In this document: in pieces, positions 1-12,690 of the stretch
Position numbering within the stretch: the first letter of the stretch is position 1
Layout of the letters: the number at the start of each line of letters is the position of its first letter
Origin: Gracilaria vermiculophylla
Taxonomy: Eukaryota > Rhodophyta > Florideophyceae > Gracilariales > Gracilariaceae
NCBI GenBank assembly: GCA_019155205.2
Contig: JAHNZQ020003149.1
Coordinates: 831,171 to 895,170 of the forward strand
Direction of reading: 5' to 3'
Length of the DNA: 64,000 nt
Notes under the pieces: generated by a model
Database searches by the model: none
What the model was told of the DNA's origin: nothing
What the model saw: only the letters and a program-made list of their open reading frames with translations
Position numbers and translations under genes: made by a program

Positions 1-720
1 CGAGCTGAGTTGCGCGATGGTGCGGCGAAGTAGCACTATATAAGTTGTGACTTGAGCACCTCCAAGTAAACTCCGAGCCAGAGCTGGCGAACTTCCTTTC
101 ATTCCCCCATCCTTTCTTCAACTTTCCTTTTCCAGCTATAACCTCTATCAACCCTTGCCTGCCGTGTAGGAATCATTGCCGGAAACTCGGGAGTCGACCA
201 AGCGTTGCGGGGCGGCATCAGTGACGATACACCCTGCCACGCAGATCCTCGTTCAGGTCAACTCCCGCCAAGACGATTTGAGGGTGGTTCACCCGTCAAC
301 CTCGTTGCACGAGTGGTGTTGCCTTGGCGTCGCAAACGGAATCGTGCACGTCGTGCAAAATTGCCCATAAGGGATATTCGTCGCAAACCTGGGCGACGCA
401 CCCCAGTATTTGGCAAAATACCAAGTGCTTGGTTCCGTCACGCCACAACCTTTGGCAATGATCTCCACAAGGGTGACGGGCGCCCAGATATTTGGGCTCG
501 TAAAGTCGGGAAGGCACCCGACGCAAAAGGTGGACTCCACCCCCAGCGGATTTCCGGCGTCTCGGAAGATATAATGGAAACGGGAATGCCTGACTGCCTG
601 GCTAGTCCGGTCTCGCCGGCCCCAGGTCTTACAGGCTATGACCAGATTGATCCTGTTGGAGGTCCCTAAAAACTGGTCTGGTTATGTATTCCTTCTCCGC
701 ATCGGGAGTGACTCCGCGCG
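1..720 (+). other. 5' flank of Gypsy remnant, possible LTR/leader
   Basis: This stretch has no protein match that I can recognise. A TATA-like TATATAAG lies at 37-44 and a pyrimidine-rich run follows at about 95-135, which would fit the promoter and leader of a retrotransposon LTR whose start lies outside the window. The pol remnant begins directly downstream on the same strand. The 154-codon ORF at 205-669 shows no gag hallmark such as a CCHC knuckle. Confidence 0.3.
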
Positions 721-723
721 ATA

Positions 724-3700
724 TTGCGGGAATCTACCCTAATATTAGATTGCTCGCCCGACGAGATTATCTGCATAGAACATCGGATGGATTTGCTACG
801 AAACACTCGGCCAATCGCACAACCACCATACAAAGCTGGGCGGAAGGCTCGGGAAGAGGATAAATATCAAGTGGACCGCATGCTCCGTGCCGGAGTTATA
901 GCACTAGCACAATCTCCATTGGCATCCTTCGTGGTCCTCGCGCCTAATTCGGATGGGTTATGGAGGTTCTACGTAGACTACGGCCGGCTTAATGCCGCGA
1001 ATATCCGAAATACCTACCAGATTCATCGGATTGAGGAGTGCATAGACTCACTCGGTGATGCTACCGTATAAACGGCTCTCGGTGCCAATTTGGGATACTA
1101 GCAGGATCCCGTTAGGAAGGGAAACCGTGACGAGACGGCGTTTATATGCAACTCTGGTTCCTAGCATTTCAAGCGTTTTCCTTTCGGTTTCACCATTGCA
1201 CTCACAACTTTTAAGTGGGCTATCTTTGTGATTATGAACCGATTCAAATGGATGACTTGTCTTGTGCATCTGGACGCCATAATCATCTTTTGCAGCTACT
1301 TGGACGATCATTGCGCCCATTTGCAGGACTTGATGACGGTGCTGCCTGACGCAGGTATCTTTATAAAGCTCAGAAAGTGTGAGTCTCTTACAGATGCAGT
1401 GAAGTATCTTGGTCACATCATCCGTTCCGGACAGATTACGAGCGAATGGTCTCAAGACATATCCCTCACTGAGGCCCAAGTACCTCGGACGCAAACAGAA
1501 ATGAGATCCTTCCTGGGATTAATCAACGTCTATTGACGGTTCATATCTAATTTCGCTGATACCTCCCAACCGCTGAATGCGTTAATGCGTAAAGAGCAGC
1601 TGCCGGAACTCTCTTTCTTCGCCACCGATCAGTCGGCTGCGTTTCAGTATCTGATCAGGGCAAAAAAAGAGCTCCAATCCTTTCACACCCTGAGTTGGGC
1701 CTCCCGTACTCCGTGAATACGGATTCCAGCTACCACCAAGTGGGTTGTGCACTATTTCAGATAAACCCCGAAGAGGAGCGCAAACCAATTAGATAATGGT
1801 ACAGAGCTCTCAACGTTCACGAGAGGAACTATTCCGTCTCGGAAAAAAGGAGTTCGCTGTGTTGTGGGCGCTCTTAACACTACTTCTCTATCTAACAGGG
1901 GTGCACTTCACCGTATGCACAGATCATTCCTCTTTGAGGTCGTTGCTGAATATTATTGATTCATCAGGCCACTTAATACGGTGGAAAAAAAGCCTAGTGG
2001 AATTCACGTTCGAAGTGGTTAACAAGAAGGGCACACAGAATGTGTAGGCAGATCCTTAATCAATTTTGACTACAAAGAGAGAAGCCTTTGACGACGCCGA
2101 TGAGGAGGAAATCCCCTTCTTCGCTACCAAAAGGAAAACACTAGAAGCTCCGCACAGCTTCCCACTGGTGTTTGCATTGACGACATCGACAAAATCCTCG
2201 CTTCCAACAACTTCAAGCCCGCCCCACAAGAGAACTTCACGGCAATTAGTGTTATAGAAATGATCCGAGAACGGTGCGAGGACGCATTTTGCGTGGCATT
2301 ACGCGCTGGTCTGAACGGCGAGGAAGACCTACCTTCCGAGGTGAACAACACATGCTACCTGGTACGGTACGTAAAGCGTCACCAACAAATCATGGCGTCC
2401 CACTCCCAACAGCCCAGGGTCCTTCACCTATTACATTATCCAAAACTCAGTGGACACCCGGGTGGAAGGAAACTTTATCCAGCTGTCCGCACTGACTTTT
2501 ATTGGCCCACAATGGCAGTGGATTGCTATGAAGCTGTGCGGTGCTCCACAAATTGTGCAATAAACCACGTCAAACTCCGAAAGCATTTCAACAAGTTGAA
2601 GCTTTTCTTTGCCAGAGCTTCTCTCGAGTTTGTTGCCATCTATATTCTAGGGCCACTTTTGAAGAAAAAGAAAGGAAGCAGCTTGCTGCTCGTAATCCCT
2701 ACACGCTTCTCAAAGCTTGTTCGGAAAGTTCCCTTACGAACGATCTCCGCTTAAGTGGTTACACAAGCTTTTGTAACGCACCTAGTCTTCGTTTACGGAC
2801 CTCCTCTCAAGGTACTATCCGACAACCACAAGCAATTCTCGTCGCGATCCTTTTATGACGTCTGCGGCATACTGGATGTTAAGAACGTTTTCAACACGAC
2901 CTGCCACGCACAAACAAATCGGGAGGTCGAATAGTTCAATCGCATACTACTCGCGTCATGGCCAACTATGTCGCGGACAACGACACCTCGGCGGACCTTT
3001 TCACGGATGCCTTGACATATGCGTACAATACGCGGGTATATCAGACTATCGGCCTTTACACACCCAAGCTGAGTTTGTTGCGGACGCCCTCAACCTTGGC
3101 GTTGGAACCGTATGCAGAAGAGGATACTTTCCCGTCAATCGGCGAATACCAATTGCGGAAAAAGGATTGGCTTGCCAAGCTCAAGCCAGTCATCCAAAAC
3201 GCTATGGAGTGCGTTCAATCCGCTTATAAGCGGAACTTCGATGACGGCATGTGCGGTCACCAGCAAGAGCGTGTAAACCCTAGGAGCCACGTGTTTGTCC
3301 GCATGGAGGTCTTCCACACCGCGAAGGACGGCCGTAGCTCTAAGCTCTCGCCCGTGACGGATGGCCCGTTCACGGTTGTGTTTTCCGACAGGTATACAGT
3401 GGTAATCGCTAATGGTGAGATACAGGAGCGCGTGTCTTGCAAACGCGGCATACAAGCACGCTCTCCCTCACACGAGATCTCACCGACCAAAGATGCTTCT
3501 GTTCCAGAACTCGACCTTTTCAACACCATGGTCTCCCGACCTCTGGTGCCTCGCAACCATACAAGAGGACTTTCGGACGTTTTGACGCTGGCAAGTGTCC
3601 TGACTCCGCCGGCTCGCAAGCCCATGCTGCTCCGACCACAGTTCCGTGGAGAGTATCCTCACCCAATGATAATGGTTCGCTCGTAGGTTGCCGCTGTGTC

Positions 3701-4370
3701 GAAAGGGGGGGATGCCGGACGCTCAGTCTCGGTTAAGATTCCTTCGGCGTCGCGACAGTAGGCCATGGTCACGCCAAATGCCACTCGCGGGAACAGCACC
3801 GGAGACCTGGTAGAGGAAACTCAAAGAGCTGCAACCACGGAAGACCTCACGAACGGATCTGAGGAGTCGGATGCCGCACCCTCACGGATGCGTATGCATA
3901 CCCCTAAGGCCGATCCTGAAGGAGCCCGTCTCATGGACGCGGTTTAGGCACAGTCAATTGGCGCTTTCGATGACCCCATGGCACCACCCATTGGGCGGTC
4001 GCAAACCGCAACGCGGAACCCCCGTCCGGAGCCCCAGCCATACGCGAGCCTGGAACCTCACCAAAACCCTTGGAGACTCGTCCGGACGACCGGGAAGATA
4101 AGAAAACCGAACGAAAGCTTTCTCCAAAAACCCTGCTGAGGGAAATATGTCCGCAACAAGGGAATTAGAACACCCCGAAACGTGATACCGACGCCGATGG
4201 GCCGGGAATTTTACATCCGAGAGTATGTCTTTAATCGTGTTGTCGGACTTAAAGTGGGCCCCCAGGGGAGCGTCCGGTACTGAGTCCGTTGGTACGGATA
4301 TGAACCATATTGAGATAAGCTAGAGCCGATTGAGCATCTACCCCGCTCAGCGGTTTTATAATATCACCGC
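724..4370 (+). pseudogene. Gypsy (chromovirus-like) pol remnant: RT, RNase H, integrase, chromodomain
   Basis: A decayed Gypsy pol read in several frames. The RT N-terminus is at 724-1071, with the block ARPI-QPPY-AG-KARE converted to RPIAQPPYKAG and VDYGRLNAA. The RT end and connection are at 1228-1536 (KYLGHIIR, RSFLGLINVY). RNase H is at 1796-2047 (FTVCTDHSSLRSLL). The integrase zinc-binding region is at 2410-2560, the core at 2560-3000 and the GPF-type C-terminus at 2958-3500. A chromodomain-like tail with VRWYGYEP and LEPIEHLPR is readable at about 4207-4370 through two stops. Frameshifts and stops throughout mean it cannot make a working polyprotein. The domain order RT-RH-IN identifies Gypsy/Metaviridae-type. 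Confidence 0.8.
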
Positions 4371-4499
4371 ATGGCGGGAAGTTCTCTGCCGCGGACACTG
4401 GACCAGTCCCAGGTGACATTAGAAACAGCGAAAACGGAATGAATTCCGCCCAACCGTGAAATGTGGACGTCGACAAGAAAACGTGACCTCAACCCCCCA

Positions 4500-7400
4500 T
4501 TTCTTACTCGCCCGTTTTAACAATCATGGTTCTTAAACCAACTCACTGGCTTCATTTTACAATGAAAATCGCCATGAGCACAGTTTCTTCGTCGATGATG
4601 GCACATTTTCCGATGTTTGTCGGTGACCATAGCTCGATGCAAACGTCATGCAAGAGCAAAGAACAAGTGCGAGCAAAGAAGGCGTAAAGGAGTTTTACTG
4701 GAAGACGCAAGTCGCACGCGTTTTCGCTGATATTCTATCCGGGAAAATCGTCATGACGCTCAGCGGCTTTCTCTACCTCTTCAAAGACTGGGTACTACCA
4801 CCAAGATGGTTTGCAAGAGCCTCCCACAGCGCGTCCACATCCCCCGAAATCTCGCTAGTGCGAAGCCCCAACTCTCGGAGAAACTGTGCGATGATATCGC
4901 TCCGAGGCACCGAGCCTGCATGATACGTAAAGGAACCGATAACTTCCGCTGCGGATGGCGAAGCTGTTCAGGTCGCCGCGTGCGATGGAGGAACAGGAGC
5001 AATGTCCTCGTCGTTATTCGCTAAGGCGGCAGCGATACCCTCACGGAGGGCGTCTTCCTCCACCGAGGCGTACCTCTGCAAGATAAGCGCCACTTCCCCT
5101 CGTCATTGGCTTAACCCGACTCGATAATAACCTCTTTGAATGCCGAAGTGGGTTCATGATCCACCGTGGGGTCACCCTTCGCATAGACGCGGTGATAATC
5201 GTCAGCATCGACGTATTCACGAGCGTGGTCAGCCGGGATCTTTCAGTACGCAATGCGATAGACCCCCGCCTCCGCACCGCTGATCACCGCATACTCTCAC
5301 AGATCGAAGCCCACGAAGTCGCTCGCGTCAGCGGTGGTGCGCCCGAGATCGGGGCCGGATCCTCGATGAGTCTGGCTCCACTGAGAATTCCGTCGCGGAT
5401 CTTCGTTCCAACGGACGTGCTCAGTGTAATCGAGAAACTTCAGTATGTCTTTTTATTTTGTTTCACCTCCGAGGGGGATCCTCCTTTCCAAGCTACGAAT
5501 AGATGTCTGCAAAAGCGGTGGGGTATACCAAAGACGGTATTCATAGTACGCTTCAGCAAGGATGTAAGCCGCAGTGCGGACCACCCACTTTATGGTGACT
5601 GCGGACCAGTATCCAGAACGGGGATCATGCCCCATGACGTAGCCCATGTATATCGGGACCGAATAAAGCTCGACTAAAGACCCCCCGTATGTGTAGTACA
5701 GTGGCTCCTACGGAAATATGGTTGTTTGGCCTCAAGGCATAATATTCCTAAGGAGGGTTCGTAATTTATTAGCTGGGCCACGTGGTGCATAATATTGCCC
5801 GCGTGCGCTACAGTATCCTTAAGGTACGGTAGAATTTATTATTTATTTTAGATATTTTATGCAGGTAATCAGCACAGTAGTGCGACCTGCCGAGGCGAGC
5901 TCCCGGCTACATATTTAAGCTGCCGGTTGAGCTCCACCTCTGAGGAAGTAAAGACAAGCACCCTTGAGTCTTCTTCTACATTTTCCGGTTGGAGTCTCTT
6001 GTCTATCCACGCAGGTTTCTAAGCCGCCGATCCCCAGGTCGTATCATAGCAGCGCCTGTAGGAGCATTGTCCGCCCAGTGAACCTTCCCCTCCGCTTGGT
6101 GTTTGCGGATCCCTTTCAGAATTCCCCCGGCTCGCGACAGCGGATACCGGAGACCACCTTTAGAAATACGCGCCTTTGGAGTCACTCAAAACTCCTAACG
6201 GACGTTGTGCTTTACTACCTCGACAGGAGGGCTGACAGTACCACAGTATGCCTCGACAAGGGCCCACCAATCCGCAATTGGGACATACCGCAACCTGCGG
6301 TAGCTCGGTCCTAGGCGATCTCCTTCCGTGCTCTGGTACTGTACGAAGAAGCACGTTCAGGCTCTCCAACGCTACTCTTCGCGGATAACTTTCGGCAGGA
6401 AGCTTGATAGGCTCTTCCAGGAAAGGTACCAAAACTCTGCTCGGATGATGAGTCTCGTCCAGCACGAAGCTTTGTAGCGTAATCGGACGCGGCCCTGCCA
6501 CTCGGCGACCTGTAGTTGGTGAAGCATACCATAGTAACCAATTTTCCGGCGCATGTAGTAGAACAGGTCGTCGAAGTACATACGGATTCCCAATGGAGTC
6601 GCAAACGTTGCCCGGAACTGTCGGAGGCTCGCGATTCGGATTCACGCGCAATGGGCCTCTTGCAAGGACTCGCGACGACCGCCGGTGATGGCATATGACA
6701 GCACCACGATGCAGTTGCGCAAGTCTTAGGACATGGAAATCACACCGAGAATTTCCCCGCGGACGTTACCCGAGTTGTCGGTATAGGCAGCAATCAGCGG
6801 CTCGTCGTGGACTGTAATCGGGTGGAACCAGCGAGCGTTTTTCAGCAGCGAGGTTCCTCGCCAAGTTTTAGGATAGGCCGCCATGATAGCGTCGTAGGTC
6901 GGCCACGGGTGTAATAACGCCGGTCCACGGAATACGACAACAATCGGTTGCTGCGGTATACCTATGTTCCCCGTCTCAGGCGAGTACGAGGTCGTAGTGT
7001 TCACCTGAGCGGCTGCTGCACCCCCGCGTCCTGTATAGGGGGTTTTCTCTTCTGGCGGAGTGCAGCTATGCCCCGGAATCGGAAACTAGCCGAAGCCGGT
7101 GAAACCCTTTGCGGGGTGGTTCGAAGTGCCCTCGGGCATGTTACGTTCGTTTGTAATGGTAGCCGAAGAAGTCGGAGAGGTTTCGCAGTGTGCGCATGTT
7201 GGCCACCGAGGCGTATTTCCGGAAGCCAACGAGTTGGGCGTGCTCTTATCGCTGATAACCGCCATAGATTTTCCTCGGCGAGGTGCGTGCTCCGTCATAA
7301 GGGGGAGGATATGAAGTGCGACGGCCTCCACAGACGTTTTCCGTCGACACTCTGCCGGTTCACCAAATTCCGGTAAGGCCGCACTTCTGAGGACTGTTAA

Positions 7401-7580
7401 TGTCGCGAGGGCAATACGCGTCCGTTTACGCGGTGGGTTCGAAAGTAATCGGCACGTTACGTGTCGCACGCCGTGGTACGCACACGGCAGCCGAGCCTGG
7501 CTGGATGGTTACAGTATGAGCGGCGGTTCACACCTGCCTTGCACGGTTAATTCGGTATTTTTCGCTATTTTATATATTTA
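4500..7580 (-). pseudogene. Decayed antisense ORF region downstream of Gypsy remnant
   Basis: Between the chromodomain end of the plus-strand pol and the Tc1-like copy at 7929, the longest reading frames are on the opposite strand (6726-7004, 7086-7469, 6160-6651). The segment 6726-7004 has a weak eye-level resemblance to residues about 190-260 of the antisense ORF at 14789-15760: a shared HP-or-HN, D, L-P-K, W-R, AY-T and LG spacing. Position and strand relative to pol are the same as in the 12235-24197 element. Many stops and a solo LTR interrupt it. The homology is tentative and would need a profile comparison. Confidence 0.35.
5692..6245 (+). repeat. Solo Gypsy LTR with GTATG target duplication
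   Basis: The 554-bp unit starts TGTAGTACAGTGGCTCC and ends CTGACAGTACCACA, so it has the TG...CA ends. It matches the LTRs at 12235-14069 and 23644-24197 in reverse orientation. Its flanks are GTATG at 5687-5691 and GTATG at 6246-6250, a perfect 5-bp duplication. No internal element sequence adjoins it, so it is a solo LTR left by LTR-LTR recombination. It sits inside the older antisense-ORF remnant. Short ORFs inside it are not coding. Confidence 0.93.
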
Positions 7581-7928
7581 GTTATCTCGGCCATTTCAGT
7601 TCTAGAGCTATAGTACTCAGCGCGACGGCACTTCGGCCGTCGTGCCTACTAAGCCGCACAAAGCGGGTTCTGCTGCTTAAACGTACAGCCCACGCGGGTA
7701 ACTCTCTCCACCTTCGAGAAGTGCGCCGATGACTACGGACGTCAACCGCCCGTGACGCCGAGCACCAGTGTCTTGACCATTCATCCCTTCTTTCAGGTTC
7801 GCCCTTGTACAAGGTCATCCCCACCGAATCTCCTGTTTACCACTTTTAGACTTCGTCCACCACCCGCTCCGCGCGGCTTGCCCGAGACCCGCGCGGCCTA
7901 ATATATTAGCGGGCTGCGCCGAAATAGC

Positions 7929-9121
7929 CAGACGTTTATTGCACGCCTACGCAAAATAGTATGAAAAAATATCGGAATCAAAAAAATTTGAAAAAAATAT
8001 GTTCATCCCAAGCAAACCTTTACTGTCACAAAAAAAGTTTATATTGCATCATTTCTGTTGAGCACCGCTGATGAAACGTTCTTAACAAGCCCCTGTTGTT
8101 GTATTTCCCTATTAAAAATGCGATAGATTCTTAGCAATTTTTAATACAGTTTTTGAGTTCAAAAACTAGTGGAATTTGCCTTCCATTCGCATAAACCATC
8201 CTAGCCCGCAATCCTCATACAAATTTGATGAGATTTAAATTTCGAAAGCGCTCCAGCCAGTCCAGAACGGAGAAGTCTTATTCTTGTAGCCAATTATTGA
8301 CTTTAGATGCAGTGTGCACAAACGCAATATTCTAATGAAAAATAAAAACGTTTCTTCATGGAAACAGGAAACAAGCAGTAAGAAAAACTTTTGTAGCACT
8401 TTTTGAAATTTTCAACGTTCATGTTTGTTTCAAAAAATGTTATGACAAGCAGATCTTTTTAAGAAATGCCAGCCTACTCCATATTCAACTCCGCGACAAC
8501 ATAGGGCCTGGAAGACAGTACAGACTATCCATTACAAAGATCAAATGAATTACATTTTGAGCACTCTGGTCTACTTCGATTGAAATGTTTTATGAGTACG
8601 CTTTTCAAGCAAATCCGCCAATATTATATTGCGTGTGAAGATCTTGCAGGAAAAACGTTTTTATTCATTTTTTATATTTCAATAGTTTTGTAGTGCTTGT
8701 CTCTTTTCTTACAGTTTATATTGGAACAGTGAGATTGAGATTCATTCCCATTGTTTTGCAATATATTTGGCTTCTAGACAATACCCTTTTAAATTTTCAT
8801 TTGCCTACAGAGCTGAGCTTTTTCAGCCCTTACGGTGATCGTTTCAGTTCATAACGATTTGTGGTTTTGAGGAAACTAGCAATTATGACTCTAGAACGCT
8901 TTCGTAATGGAGCAGTAGCCCTGTTAGAGTTTTACTCCCCGTTTAATTTGATGATCCAAAGCTGATATTGCTTCGAAAGTATAGGACCTAGAGCTTTTCT
9001 TGCTGGAAAAAAAGCAGTGTAGGTATCGTTTTGAATCGTTTATACATAGACGATGCTCACAAAATAGCTTACAGTACAGTTTGGCGAACACTTTAGTGGA
9101 AGTATCATTTTTAAGCGCTAT
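7929..9121 (-). mobile_element. Tc1/mariner-like element, degenerate, minus orientation
   Basis: The reverse complement of this stretch follows the element at 12691-13968 from end to end. It shares the region after the left terminus (CTGTACTGTA, GTCTATGTA), the segment around GCGTTCTAG, the GAAACAAACATGA block, the GGATGGTTTATGCG block, the AGTTTTTGAACTC block and the subterminal GTAGGCGT. Length is about 1.19 kb against 1.28 kb for the reference copy. The transposase frame is destroyed. The end nearest 7929 keeps only a partial inverted repeat (CAGACG), so both boundaries are good to a few bases. Confidence 0.75.
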
Positions 9122-11380
9122 GTAGAATGCGTTTTAAAAATACAATACATATATAAAACGTGTATAAATGCGTAAATTTTCGTACTCAAGCCGTTTGAAT
9201 AAGTGTCCATTCTGCTTGAGAATTTTGGTCAAATAACTAAATTACAACTATATAATCTTCCAATAATTTTATAGTATGTAAGTCGTTTCATGAAAATCTC
9301 TATCATCTATGTCAAATATGAAATTTGTTACGTACAATGTACTTTCAGAGTTATAAAGTTTTCTAAAAAACAAATGTCTCTTTAACCCTTGCAATTCAGT
9401 GTATAAAAATAATCTTTTACTTCGATAAACTGATATATATTGAACGCGATTTTAGTATCGCCTTCTACTTTAAAATTTTAAGTAATTTTTCCGGAACTGC
9501 AAACACTTTCTACTATACGTTTATGTTTACAAATCGTGTGTCTAGTAAAGAACAATGTAAAGTAAGTTTTTGTGCATGATATTTATTTTTTTAGAACATT
9601 AACTCATTTCACTTTTGCTTGATTTCAAACTAATGTTTTTGCTTCTTCCAAACAACGCATCTAAGTGTTTTAAATTTACTGGGCAGTATCAAAATATTTT
9701 CAACATCTATTACTTGGGTTTGCAGGCGTTTGGTCGCTCACAACTTTAGTTTTTCTCAAAACGCTTTATACGTAAATGTGAAATACTCATTTCTATTCAC
9801 TGAAACGCAAGATGCATTATGAATTATTTTTACAAATCTTTAGACGCAACGTAAACATCTGAACATTGCTACAGCTTCAGGACATCTAGGAAAATGTATG
9901 GAGAAACAAAACAATTTCTAAAATTGTATACGATATATAACGTATAAAAGGATAACTTACAGAACAAAGCTTAAATACTGCTATAGAAGAAAGAGTTTTA
10001 CATCAACTTTCAATAAACATAGAATGAAAGCAAAGATCGTGAGATAAATCCATTTTTCGCGTATTCAAAGCGATGATTTGCTCAACGAATTTTATAAAAG
10101 CATGGAGAAAGCTAAAAATGTAAACTATTGCGCATTCAGATTCACATATGCACCAAAAGCAGTAGAATCTATCCTACATAAAAAAAGCCAAATTCTAGAT
10201 TCGTGCAAAATAGCTTTCAACTTTACAGTTCCCTTACACATTTTAGATGCCGTTATGAAATGTCTTCGATCTTTTTAAAGTTCCGGACGGCTTTACAGTA
10301 CCAGGACGTTTGTCTCCGGTAGGGGCAACCATAGCAATGTTTTTGTTTTCCCTTGAGCGGTAGACAACAACTTTTCTCGGATTATTCGTCTCTGCAGCAT
10401 GCACTGTAAGGACATGTTCTTTTGCTGGAAGGTAGTGATCAAAGTGCGTATAGCAAAGCACACAACAATACCTAACAACCATTTTCCAAATCCAATTTAC
10501 TTTTCAAATGGAATGAATTTGTTCTTGAGAAGCTTCAAACTGAATATACCAGGTAATGAAAAGGTTAGGCACAAATGAACGAAATGTGTGTGGTGTCGGA
10601 AGAGAAGACCTTACTATGAACTTTGCAGGGAGACCCATCGACTACACTTTAAATAATCAATGTCATTTCCTGTCATAAAAGATGATGATCTTTTAAAACA
10701 CAGTATGATATTTGGCAGAGGTTAAAAAACTCTGCTTCCATAATTCATAATGCAAGTTGTATGCACGCGTGTTTTGATTCTTTACCTTAAAATATTTTCA
10801 AAATATAAATAAATCAATGATTTATGAAACACAACTTTTTTTCTTGCTGACAAGGATTTTTCACTTTGCATTGATATTGATGGAAGCAAGAAAAACATAC
10901 TCAGAAACCCTTGCTATGATATTCGGGAGTATAAAAATATATTCAAATATAAAGACAAGTCCTGTTGCAATCTTTAGTATCACCATTAAGAGTACCTTGA
11001 AAAAATGATGCTGGAAATAGAAACGAAAGCGATAGCTTATAACGTTTTGTTAAGTCTAGTTACCAGAAAGTTCTGAGGTTTTTTGTACTCAATTGTTTTC
11101 TAAAAAATTGATATTACATTAATCTTGGTCAATTCCAAAACTTAAAGCACATTTATCTACTCGGAAACCGCATTTATTCCGTACATGAGAGCCGTTTATG
11201 GAAAAAATACAAACAACGGAACAAATAGTTCTGTGAAGACAAAACAGCAGAATGTTTCCAGCATTGTTGTCATTGCGAAATTATTTATAAAATGATATGG
11301 TTATCACTTTCTTGGCCTCTCGGCGTTTGAAAACCAGTTTGAGAGAGTAATACGAAGAAAAACCATGAACAAAACTGCGT
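9122..11380. other. AT-rich DNA without recognisable genes
   Basis: About 2.3 kb of AT-rich sequence. I see no LTR ends, no transposase blocks matching the three Tc1-like copies and no tRNA-like structure. Apart from the small minus-strand ORF at 10243-10482 nothing looks coding. It may be very old transposon sequence, but I cannot show that. Confidence 0.5.
10243..10482 (-). CDS. Possible 79-aa protein with one C2H2-like finger
   Basis: A 79-codon ORF whose N-terminus holds a C-x2-C-x12-H-x4-H pattern (residues about 7-28, CVLC then EH and VH). It is followed by a basic tail with KRSKTF near the end. The spacing is the same as in the two fingers of the RNase H fusion protein at 50949-51710. 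The ORF is less AT-rich than its surroundings. It could be a remnant of a transposon or host zinc-finger gene, or chance. No promoter or partner gene is visible. Confidence 0.2.
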   Translation of the reverse strand: MVVRYCCVLCYTHFDHYLPAKEHVLTVHAAETNNPRKVVVYRSRENKNIAMVAPTGDKRPGTVKPSGTLKRSKTFHNGI

Positions 11381-12234
11381 ATTGCGATTGAAGCGTCTTC
11401 ATTTTGAATTGTTTCGTACTCGGAATGAACGAAAGACACGCCCGTGGGAGTCTGCGGTATATGTTACGAAGGGTTGCCGAATACCAGTAGACCTCTACAT
11501 ACAGGTCTCAGAGTGTCTTCGAAAACGAGATAGGCTGGTGGCCGGAAGCATTGTACTACGTTTTGTATTCATCTGTTGCGAAAAAATCCATTTAGGGCAA
11601 GGTAACAGCTTTGAAATGCTACCGCTGGAATAAAGGCTTGACCAAAACCGAGTAGTCAAGCCGTCTGTTTGAAGCTTTTCATGGAATTGATAATGCTTAT
11701 CTGGCTACGGAGCGGTGTGCAATGTCCATGGCCGAGCTGAAAGTGCCGATAAAGACGCTGGCTGTTCGACAACGGTAAAACAAGCCAAAGACAACATCCA
11801 TGGAGTTCGTGCAGTATGCACGCTCTGAAAATGACATGCTTAATGTCCGTAGTCTTCAACAGATAACAAAAATTGCCAAGGCATGGGTGATGAAAATGGA
11901 CTAGCCACCGCGATCTCTTAAGACGGAATAAATCCGATCAAATACTTGACGACGGCCAGTTCACTCAAAAACATTCTCGGTCTTGGAAAAGAAACATGCT
12001 TCCACCTAGAAAGGAGGGTACATACGGCACTGCATAACTCACAGCTTTTCTATAAGCTGGTAGAGTGCCGTTTTGCGCTGCAAGTGGAATTGGGCTTGCC
12101 AGTTCTGGTTGATTACTGATCGCTTGTTTCCGCCATACCTTCTATTAATCACGAAACTGCTAAGAGTCTGAATGACTTTCGAGACATTGATAAACGCAGG
12201 GTAAAACATCGTGCTCGTGTCATCATATCGTGGT
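11381..12234 (+). other. Probable retroelement debris left of the main Gypsy element
   Basis: Short frames interrupted by stops, none assignable with confidence. Since the Gypsy element at 12235-24197 is followed on its right by a second plus-strand Gypsy pol remnant, this stretch could be the gag side of the same split element. The flanking five bases (GTGGT left, TGAAC right) do not match as a target duplication, so this remains a guess. Confidence 0.25.
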
Positions 12235-12690
12235 TGTGGTACTGTCAGCCATCCTCTACAGGTAGTAGATGACAACGTCTGTTAGGAGTTTTTGTTGACT
12301 CCAAAGGTGCGTGTTCCTAAAGGTGGTATAAGGTATCCGCTGTCGTGAGCCGGGGGAATTCTTTAAGAGGATCCACGAGCACCAAGCGGAGAGGGAGGTT
12401 CATTGGGCGGACAATGCTCCTACAGGCTCTGCTATGATGCAACCTGGGAATCGGCGGCTTGAAAACCTGAGGATGATCGGCAAGAGTCTCCAACCGGAAA
12501 AATAGATGACGACTCAAGGGTGCTTGTCTTTACTTCCCTAAAGGTGGAGCTCAACCCGCAGCTTCAGTATCAAGCCCGGAGTCCGCCTCGCCAGGTTTCA
12601 CTACTGCAGTAATTACCTGCGTTAATTATCTAAAATAAAAAATAATTTTACCGTCCCTTAAGGATACTGTAAGGCACGCGGGCGGAAGTA

